Assembly (NCBI GenBank): GCA_031288935.1
Contig: JAITQL010000151.1
Span: 1-7,199, forward strand
Direction: 5' to 3'
Source: Tannerella sp.
GTDB taxonomy: Bacteria > Bacteroidota > Bacteroidia > Bacteroidales > Tannerellaceae
Length of the DNA stretch: 7,199 bases
The translations under genes were made by a program, and so were the position numbers. A model generated the notes under the pieces. That model searched no databases. It saw only the letters and a list, made by a program, of their open reading frames with translations, and had not been told where the DNA came from. This document shows positions 1-3,966 of this stretch, piece by piece. How positions within the stretch are numbered: the first letter of the stretch is position 1; each line of letters opens with the position of its first letter.

Positions 1-1217
1 AACTCCTGCTCAGTACCGACAAGGGAGTTGGCAATGGCGTAACGGCTATCTTTCCCATCCAGATATGGAAAAAGAAGCGGGGCACAAGCTATTTGCCAGA
101 AGACCGGAATTACGATTTATACACGTTGGCCTGCAAGGTGAGCGCCCGCCGGTTCTTCCCCAACTTCCTGAATCTGGATGCCACCTACAACCGGCATGAA
201 GCATGGAAAGCCGACGACCCGCAACGCTATGCTTATGAAGTAGCAACGATGGGCTGCCGCACACGTGTCTTCGAAAACCGTTTCGGAAAGAAAACCTCCA
301 TCGGTAGAGGAAACATTTCATTTACCACCCTGAATCTGGTGCGGATGGCCATCGAGTGCATGCCGGTCGAAAACCGACAGGAGCGCATTGAATCCTTCTA
401 TAAAATACTGGATGAAACACTTGAACTGGCCGCACTGCAACTGCACGACCGTTTTGAGTTCCAAAAAACGGCGCTGGCCAAGCAGTTTCCATTACTGATG
501 TCTGTCCTCTGGGAAGGGTGCGAACAGCTTGCGCCCGACGATACCGTCGAAAAAGTGATTGATCAGGGAACGCTCGGCATCGGCTTCATCGGACTTGCCG
601 AAGCCCTTGTCGCCCTCACGGGGAAGCATCACGGGGAGGATGAACAGTCACAAAAGCTGGGGATTGAAACCGTGACCTTCATGCGCGACAAAAGCCATGC
701 GTTTTGCGAACAGTATTCCCACAATTACAGTGTGCTGGCAACTCCCGCCGAGGGGCTTGCCGGTCGTTTTACCCGCCGCGACAAAGAGACGTTCGGCATC
801 CTGCCCGGCATTACCGACCGCGAATATTACACCAATTCAAACCACGTGCCCGTATATTACAAATGCAGCGCACACCACAAGGCAAGAATCGAAGCCCCTT
901 ACCACGAACTGACGCGCGGAGGGCATATTTTCTATGTGGAAATAGACGGCGATGCCACCCACAACCCCGAATCCATCATGACGGTGGTTGATTTGATGGA
1001 TAAATACAATATGGGCTATGCCTCGGTGAATCACAACCGCAACCGTTGCATGGACTGCGGATATGAAAACGCCGCTTCGCAGATGAACGGGTGTCCCCGG
1101 TGCGGCAGCAGCCATATCGACCGCCTGCAACGGATCACCGGTTATTTGGTAGGCACAACCGACCGGTGGAACAGCGCCAAATTGGCCGAACTGAACGACC
1201 GGGTAATCCATGAGTAA
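1..1217 (+). CDS. nrdD: Anaerobic ribonucleoside-triphosphate reductase, C-terminal 404 residues (5' end outside window)
   Basis: This is the catalytic subunit of class III ribonucleotide reductase, which reduces ribonucleoside triphosphates to dNTPs under anaerobic conditions in the cytoplasm using a glycyl radical. The first complete codon is at position 3, and the frame is open from the window edge, so the gene begins upstream. A TTG at 93 is internal, because family-typical sequence (TDKGVGNG, FPIQIWKKK) precedes it. Seen in the in-window numbering: MGCRTRV with Cys85, probably the thiyl-radical cysteine of the finger loop; a four-cysteine zinc site (C349, C352, C364, C367); and the glycyl-radical motif RITGYL with Gly380 (codon 1140-1142), followed by the usual C-terminal WNSAKLAELNDRV. 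All expected C-terminal elements are intact. The stop TAA (1215-1217) lies inside the first of the heptamer repeats that continue downstream. Its activase gene nrdG follows after one intervening gene. The assignment is very secure; only the N-terminal part, including any ATP cone, is unseen. Confidence 0.97.
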   Translation, partial: LLLSTDKGVGNGVTAIFPIQIWKKKRGTSYLPEDRNYDLYTLACKVSARRFFPNFLNLDATYNRHEAWKADDPQRYAYEVATMGCRTRVFENRFGKKTSIGRGNISFTTLNLVRMAIECMPVENRQERIESFYKILDETLELAALQLHDRFEFQKTALAKQFPLLMSVLWEGCEQLAPDDTVEKVIDQGTLGIGFIGLAEALVALTGKHHGEDEQSQKLGIETVTFMRDKSHAFCEQYSHNYSVLATPAEGLAGRFTRRDKETFGILPGITDREYYTNSNHVPVYYKCSAHHKARIEAPYHELTRGGHIFYVEIDGDATHNPESIMTVVDLMDKYNMGYASVNHNRNRCMDCGYENAASQMNGCPRCGSSHIDRLQRITGYLVGTTDRWNSAKLAELNDRVIHE

Positions 1218-1230
1218 TGAATAATGAACA
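1210..1230. repeat. Left heptamer repeats (3 units) after nrdD
   Basis: Three consecutive 7-nt units, atgagta, atgaata and atgaaca, cover the nrdD stop codon and the gap to the next gene. They have the same form as the longer array at 1581-1671 on the other side of the four-helix gene. The stretch 1220-1239 matches 1612-1631 at 19 of 20 bases, giving imperfect direct repeats that bracket the intervening gene. Confidence 0.8.
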
Positions 1231-1233
1231 GTG

Positions 1234-1584
1234 ATGAACAGAGAGAATGTGTTGAGGGAGAAATCGTATGCGTTTGCATTGAGAATAATAAAAGCATACA
1301 AATATCTCGCGAAAGAACAAAATGAATATGTGCTTTCAAAACAGTTATTATGTGCCGGAACTGCCATTGGCGCTTTGGTACGGGAAGCCGAATACGCTCA
1401 ATCGAAAGCCGATTTCGTCAGTAAAATGAGCATTGCCTTAAAAGAGGCCAACGAAACGGAGTATTGGATTATGCTGTTACGCGACAGTGAATATATCAGT
1501 CTTCCAATAAGCAAATCGCTCCTTGAAGATTGCAGTGAACTGTTACGCCTGCTGATCAGCAGCGTCAAAACAGCGAAACAGTGA
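1234..1584 (+). CDS. Four-helix bundle protein (23S rRNA intervening-sequence protein, IVP family)
   Basis: A 116-residue all-alpha protein of the four-helix bundle / S23 IVP family, related in fold to the Avd accessory protein of diversity-generating retroelements. Its molecular role is unknown; RNA or nucleic-acid binding is suspected for relatives. Family hallmarks seen are EKSYAFALRI near the N-terminus, a SKQLL..GTAIGA..REAE segment around residues 35-55, and ADFVSKM..IALKEA.ETEYW around residues 60-80. Length is normal for the family. I chose ATG at 1234; a GTG one codon earlier is possible but gives an untypical MM start. The gene splits nrdD from nrdG, two genes that are usually adjacent, and neither neighbour needs it. 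It is richer in A+T than its flanks and lies between heptamer repeats with a 19/20-base direct repeat, which suggests insertion as a unit. It is probably cotranscribed with nrdD and nrdG. The family call is firm and the role is open. Confidence 0.93.
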   Translation: MNRENVLREKSYAFALRIIKAYKYLAKEQNEYVLSKQLLCAGTAIGALVREAEYAQSKADFVSKMSIALKEANETEYWIMLLRDSEYISLPISKSLLEDCSELLRLLISSVKTAKQ

Positions 1585-1671
1585 GCAGTGAGCAATGAGC
1601 AATGAGCAATTAATAATGAACAGTGAAGAACGGGCAGTGAATTATTCATTATTCACTGATCATTATTCATT
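1581..1671. repeat. Phased heptanucleotide array, 13 units, between four-helix gene and nrdG
   Basis: Thirteen 7-nt blocks run without a phase break: gtgagca, gtgagca, atgagca, atgagca, attaata, atgaaca, gtgaaga, acgggca, gtgaatt, attcatt, attcact, gatcatt, attcatt. The first eight or nine follow RTGARCA and the last four follow its reverse complement, so the array changes orientation part-way. It contains the stop of the four-helix gene and every plausible nrdG start. It resembles in kind the short tandemly repeated heptamers described in cyanobacterial genomes, but no relationship is claimed. Confidence 0.9.
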
Positions 1672-2185
1672 GTCCGTCCTCGACGTGGTAGAGGATACGA
1701 CGGTGGACGGCCCCGGTTTTCGCACGGCCATCTATGCCGCAGGCTGTCCGCATCACTGCGAGGGATGCCACAATCCGCAATCGCGGGACATAAACAGGGG
1801 TACGCCCCATGCGATTGACCGGATACTGGAAAGAATCGGGAACGCTGAATTTGCCAATGTGACCTTCAGCGGAGGCGACCCCTTGTTTCAGGTGGCAGGC
1901 TTTACGGAACTGGCGCGACGCATCCGCCTCGAAACCGGTAAAACGATTTGGTGTTACACCGGTTATACCTTTGAACAAATCATGGCCTCCGGCGAACTGT
2001 CCCAAATCCTGCCTTACATAGACGTGCTGGTCGATGGCCCTTATATGCAAACGCTCAAAGACGAGTCCCTGCGTTTCAGAGGCAGCAGCAATCAGCGGCT
2101 GATTGATGTTGCCGCCTCGCTTGCCGCAGGACAGGTGATTCACCGGGAACAGGAGCAATATGGTATGCCGGACAGGAATGGATAA
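1595..2185 (+). CDS. nrdG: Anaerobic ribonucleotide reductase activating protein (radical SAM)
   Basis: NrdG cleaves S-adenosylmethionine with a 4Fe-4S cluster and generates the glycyl radical on NrdD. In the numbering from ATG 1595, the cluster motif is CPHHCEGC (Cys51, Cys55, Cys58; CX3CX2C), preceded by the family-typical VLDVVEDTTVDGPGFR. FSGGDP at residues 91-96 is the radical-SAM glycine-rich segment that contacts SAM, and LVDGPY lies further on. The start is uncertain. ATG 1595, ATG 1616, GTG 1637 and TTG 1670 are all in frame, and everything before residue 27 is heptamer-repeat sequence with no counterpart in usual NrdG proteins. TTG 1670 would give 171 residues, close to the family length with a standard N-terminus (LSVLDVVEDT). 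ATG 1595 is given as the longest form, 10 nt after the preceding stop. No Shine-Dalgarno sequence separates the options. The gene is complete at the 3' end and functional by motif. It is probably in one operon with nrdD. Confidence 0.95.
   Translation: MSNEQLIMNSEERAVNYSLFTDHYSLSVLDVVEDTTVDGPGFRTAIYAAGCPHHCEGCHNPQSRDINRGTPHAIDRILERIGNAEFANVTFSGGDPLFQVAGFTELARRIRLETGKTIWCYTGYTFEQIMASGELSQILPYIDVLVDGPYMQTLKDESLRFRGSSNQRLIDVAASLAAGQVIHREQEQYGMPDRNG
1612..1667. repeat. Long inverted repeat (hairpin) over the nrdG start region
   Basis: The arm 1612-1627 (aataatgaacagtgaa) pairs with 1652-1667 at 15 of 16 positions, leaving a 24-nt centre. A competing smaller hairpin is perfect: CAGTGAAT at 1635-1642 with ATTCACTG at 1651-1658 and an 8-nt loop. 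The two structures exclude each other because both use the right arm. In mRNA this would sit immediately before the TTG at 1670, so it could modulate nrdG translation. Confidence 0.8.
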
Positions 2186-2253
2186 ATCAAATCCAGTCTA
2201 TAAAAAACTTAAATCTCCATCTTTTACCGGCAAATCGGGAAAGAATAATTTTG

Positions 2254-2261
2254 TACCTTTG
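2254..2261 (+). promoter_or_regulatory. Bacteroidota -7 element candidate (TACCTTTG)
   Basis: TACCTTTG matches the TAnnTTTG -7 consensus exactly, in an A/T-rich stretch after nrdG. No TTTG is found about 19-21 nt upstream, so the -33 box is missing or degenerate. Transcription would start near 2267 and run through the hairpins toward the gene at 2564. Confidence 0.4.
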
Positions 2262-2433
2262 TCCCCGGATGAGGCATACAGCCTTACGTATCAAATGAAA
2301 ATACAAAACGACTTGTCGCATGCAGACTTTTTTCCGGTTGTAATCATTCCAATCGCACTTTTCCATCGCTGGGGACGTGAAAATTCCGATTAAGTATTCC
2401 GCCGGCTACTCATTTCGCATCTTATTTTAGCTT

Positions 2434-2486
2434 GTACAGAATCAATCCCCGTATACAAAGGCGCTTTGTTTACAGGGGCGCTGTAC
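2434..2486 (+). repeat. Two-part stem-loop
   Basis: The inner stem pairs 2447-2460 with 2464-2478: 13 base pairs, one T-T mismatch, one bulged A and a 3-nt loop. The outer stem pairs GTACAG (2434-2439) with CTGTAC (2481-2486) across a small internal loop. No T-run follows, so it is not a standard intrinsic terminator. Confidence 0.65.
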
Positions 2487-2500
2487 GCACAGCCGATTCG

Positions 2501-2522
2501 CTGACTGCGCTCATGCAGTCGG
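2501..2522 (+). repeat. Short stem-loop upstream of the 2564 gene
   Basis: GACTGC (2503-2508) pairs perfectly with GCAGTC (2515-2520) over a 6-nt loop, and can be extended by one T-G wobble and one C-G pair. It is 41 nt before the ATG at 2564. Confidence 0.5.
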
Positions 2523-2563
2523 AGGACGGATAAACAAAAACGAATCCAATTTAATTGACAGAT

Positions 2564-2851
2564 ATGAATCAGATAGAAATCGAAAATTTATCTTTGGAAA
2601 ATGTATGGGAATTGACCGAAGAAGATGCGTTCCGCATCGCCCTGCAATTGCAGACAAAGTATGAAAAGGATATGCGGAACCGTTATGTGAAAATAATTAA
2701 TACCGCTTTTGAATTTAGGCGGATCAGTAAAACGCAACGAACGCTGGCAGACAATTTGGCCAAATACGGTTTCAAATTCTTTCCGCTCGAAGACGTGCGT
2801 ACGCTTCAGGGTATCTGTAAACGCAAAGCGCCCGCGCGGAGCGTATTCTGA
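2564..2851 (+). CDS. Small hypothetical protein, 95 residues
   Basis: I do not recognise this protein. From ATG 2564 it reads MNQIEIENLSLENVWELTEE and continues as a charged, predicted helical polypeptide with a Lys/Arg-rich middle (about residues 35-62) and a basic tail (KRKAPARSVF). There is no signal peptide or membrane segment. A TTG nine bases upstream is also possible, but the ATG preceded by an A-rich leader is preferred. It stands in the same orientation as the two small genes that follow, separated from the next by 87 nt that include a 7-bp G/C hairpin. Codon use is compatible with a real gene, and the reverse strand offers nothing better. It could be a member of a lineage-specific family or a decayed gene. 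Function cannot be inferred. Confidence 0.6.
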   Translation: MNQIEIENLSLENVWELTEEDAFRIALQLQTKYEKDMRNRYVKIINTAFEFRRISKTQRTLADNLAKYGFKFFPLEDVRTLQGICKRKAPARSVF

Positions 2852-2881
2852 TGAACTCGGACAACGACCGGCGTGCGGATG

Positions 2882-2915
2882 ACGGGGGCGCACCGGTATG
2901 TTTTCATTCCCCCGT
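2882..2915 (+). repeat. G/C-rich inverted repeat before the 2939 gene
   Basis: ACGGGGG (2882-2888) pairs perfectly with CCCCCGT (2909-2915) across 20 nt. An A/T-rich stretch follows immediately and leads to the ATG at 2939. It may act as a weak terminator or leader structure between the two small genes; neither role is shown. Confidence 0.5.
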
Positions 2916-2938
2916 TTATAAATCAAATCAAAAAAACT

Positions 2939-3250
2939 ATGTCAAAATTAATGGATGAACAAGTAAGGAAGACGGAGGTGTTAGTCTCCGGGCTAAGCAG
3001 AAACAGGTGTGTTTTGGAAAGTCTGGATGTAAACGAACGGGAACTCGGCGAACTGGAAACCGACAGCCGGGCGTTGGATACAGACAATCGGGAACTCGAG
3101 CGCATGAAGGCCGAAGTACAAGCCAAATCCAGGGAAGCAAACCGGAAATTAAAAGCGCTCAGGGAAAAATTCATGTATGTCAAAAACAAGGTCAAGCGAA
3201 AAACTCTTCCTGAAAACTGGAAAGAATTAGGTATTATGGACAAAAAATGA
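2939..3250 (+). CDS. Small coiled-coil protein, 103 residues, unknown function
   Basis: The start is ATG 2939 after an A-rich, Shine-Dalgarno-free leader. The in-frame extension upstream to 2873 runs through an inverted repeat and is unlikely to be coding. The protein is hydrophilic and highly charged. It opens with MSKLMDEQ, has a V-x-x-S-G-L-x-x-N segment at about residues 15-23, then a long Glu/Arg/Lys-rich region (about 30-80) typical of a coiled coil, and a basic C-terminal tail ending in LPENWKELGIMDKK. There is no signal peptide or membrane helix. The order of parts and the spacing match the gene at 3565 (V-x-x-S-G-[IL]-x-x-N, then about 54 residues with roughly ten ungapped identities in a 39-residue stretch), so the two look like diverged paralogues. 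I recall similar small coiled-coil proteins ending in W..(F/L)GI.DK(R/K) in Bacteroidota, but no function is known to me. Confidence 0.75.
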   Translation: MSKLMDEQVRKTEVLVSGLSRNRCVLESLDVNERELGELETDSRALDTDNRELERMKAEVQAKSREANRKLKALREKFMYVKNKVKRKTLPENWKELGIMDKK

Positions 3251-3267
3251 TTTTGTGCCTTCGATTC

Positions 3268-3319
3268 ACTCCCGCATATCTCATACACTCAAAACGGGCT
3301 GTCATGAATATGCGGGAGT
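3268..3319. repeat. Perfect 12-bp inverted repeat after the 2939 gene
   Basis: ACTCCCGCATAT (3268-3279) and ATATGCGGGAGT (3308-3319) are exact reverse complements over a 28-nt centre. TCAT (3281-3284) with ATGA (3304-3307) can extend the stem past a one-base bulge. It begins 17 nt after the stop at 3250. It may end transcription, but no T-run follows the right arm. Confidence 0.75.
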
Positions 3320-3331
3320 TCTCGAATAGAG

Positions 3332-3457
3332 GTCAACCTTAACCAACCGTTAGTCAACCTCGACTAACCTTCCGCCAACCTCAACCAATCATCAGTCGAC
3401 CTTGACCGGCCTTCCGTCAATATAAACCGGCATCCCGTCAGGCTCGACCGGCTTCCC
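3332..3457. repeat. 21-bp tandem repeat array, 6 units
   Basis: Six consecutive units of exactly 21 nt start at 3332, 3353, 3374, 3395, 3416 and 3437, with a trailing GTC at 3458. The approximate consensus is GTCAACCTCRACCRRCCTTCC. Positions 1 (G), 3 (C), 8 (T), 11 (A) and 12 (C) are invariant. Units 1-3 carry ACYAAY in the middle and units 4-6 carry ACCGGC, so the array changes along its length. There are no spacers, so it is not a CRISPR array. It fills most of the gap between the two coiled-coil genes. Confidence 0.9.
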
Positions 3458-3517
3458 GTCTTTATTTTGAAAGTTCAAAACATTTCCCGAAAAATTCTCC
3501 GATTCGATAATTCATCG

Positions 3518-3525
3518 TACCTTGC
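3518..3525 (+). promoter_or_regulatory. Weak Bacteroidota -7 element candidate (TACCTTGC)
   Basis: TACCTTGC approximates TAnnTTTG with one T missing. It lies 39 nt before the ATG at 3565, a suitable distance for a short leader. No matching TTTG is found about 19 nt upstream. Confidence 0.3.
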
Positions 3526-3564
3526 GCCACATTAGTAAAAATATCATTTTTAAAAGCAGAAACT

Positions 3565-3945
3565 ATGGCAATAGCATTTTTAAAAGTAGTTTCCGACAGC
3601 AGAGTAATGGCGTCGGGAATCAAAGCCAATCTTGAATCGTTAATCAAACGCGGTCTCGGCGAGGCATATGCAAACGGGTTGGACGAAAAGGCAGAACGTT
3701 TGTTCCAGCTGAACAGCGAGCAGGAGATGCTGAAAGGAAAACTCAAGGAAAAAACAAGCGAGCTGAACGCACTGGTCAGTGACTTGAAGAAATTCAAGAT
3801 TCAAAAATTCAAGATTCAAAGATTCAAAGATTCGTTTTACGCAGACTGTATGGATTTCAACGCAAACTCCCCAGATTTAAGGCTACTAAAATCTGCGCCA
3901 ATCTGCGTTGAAATTTGCGTAAATCCGCGTGAAACGGATCTTTGA
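3565..3945 (+). CDS. Small coiled-coil protein with repeat-derived C-terminus, 126 residues
   Basis: ATG 3565 follows an A-rich leader (AAAGCAGAAACT) without a Shine-Dalgarno sequence. Residues 1-75 look native: MAIAFLKVVSDS, the segment VMASGIKANL that parallels the 2939 protein, then a charged helical region (about 40-75) likely to form a coiled coil. From about residue 76 the sequence changes character: FKIQKFKIQRFKD is translated from octamer-like attcaaag repeats (3792-3834). The last ~35 residues are translated from the left and right arms of a large palindrome, and the stop (3943-3945) lies inside its right arm. The paralogue at 2939 instead ends in a basic tail with WKELGIMDKK, which is absent here. 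The simplest reading is that a repeat element inserted and replaced the native C-terminus. Whether the chimeric product is stable or functional is unknown. There is no recognised function. Confidence 0.65.
   Translation: MAIAFLKVVSDSRVMASGIKANLESLIKRGLGEAYANGLDEKAERLFQLNSEQEMLKGKLKEKTSELNALVSDLKKFKIQKFKIQRFKDSFYADCMDFNANSPDLRLLKSAPICVEICVNPRETDL
3792..3834. repeat. attcaaag-type short tandem repeats at the element's left edge
   Basis: Units attcaag, attcaaaa, attcaag, attcaaag, attcaaag and a partial attcg follow one another with 7-8 nt spacing. They mark the point where the coiled-coil gene loses similarity to its paralogue, and they run directly into the palindrome. Confidence 0.8.
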
Positions 3946-3946
3946 A
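3823..3946. mobile_element. MITE-like palindromic element upstream of radA
   Basis: About 124 nt fold end to end. Outer arms 3823-3848 and 3921-3946 match at 21 of 26 positions. Inner arms atttcaacgca (3854-3864) and tgcgttgaaat (3904-3914) are perfect, as are cagattt (3872-3878) and aaatctg (3889-3895), leaving a 10-nt loop. The right half is built from ~11-nt near-repeats of the form aaatctgcgtn (3889-3931). There is no transposase and no clear target-site duplication, so non-autonomous mobility is an inference from shape and position only. Confidence 0.6.
3914..3944 (+). promoter_or_regulatory. Possible promoter for radA within the palindromic element
   Basis: TTTG at 3914-3917 and GATCTTTG at 3937-3944 are separated by exactly 19 nt. 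This matches the Bacteroides sigma-ABfr -33/-7 arrangement (TTTG, TAnnTTTG) with one mismatch in the -7 box. The predicted start near 3950 would leave a leader of about 15-17 nt before the radA ATG at 3967. Confidence 0.5.
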
Positions 3947-3966
3947 TTTTCTCAAATCAAGAAATC

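Larger units (their letters stand above)
2186..2563. other. Non-coding stretch with a possible promoter and two stem-loops
   Basis: No convincing gene lies in these 378 bases. An open frame continues to 2393; its last 32 codons start at ATG 2295, but the protein is unrecognisable and the frame contains a promoter-like word. The recognisable content is the promoter candidate at 2254-2261 and the hairpins at 2434-2486 and 2501-2522. The transcript, if any, could be the leader of the gene at 2564 or an untranslated RNA. Confidence 0.5.

Noticed and set aside
93..95. TTG at 93 as the start of nrdD
   Set aside because: Family-conserved NrdD sequence continues in frame upstream to the window edge, so the gene is partial rather than starting here.
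1581..1671. Diversity-generating retroelement suggested by the Avd-like four-helix protein
   Set aside because: No reverse transcriptase, template repeat or variable repeat is visible. The heptamers are not an adenine-mutagenised repeat pair.
2160..2393. A 77-codon frame overlapping the end of nrdG, with a 32-codon version from 2295
   Set aside because: There is no recognisable protein, it overlaps nrdG, and a TAnnTTTG promoter word lies inside it. A small peptide from 2295 cannot be excluded.
3268..3319. Standard Rho-independent terminator
   Set aside because: The 28-nt centre is long and no T-run follows the right arm; it is kept only as an inverted repeat.
3332..3457. CRISPR array
   Set aside because: The 21-bp units are contiguous and diverged. 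There are no unique spacers and no cas genes.
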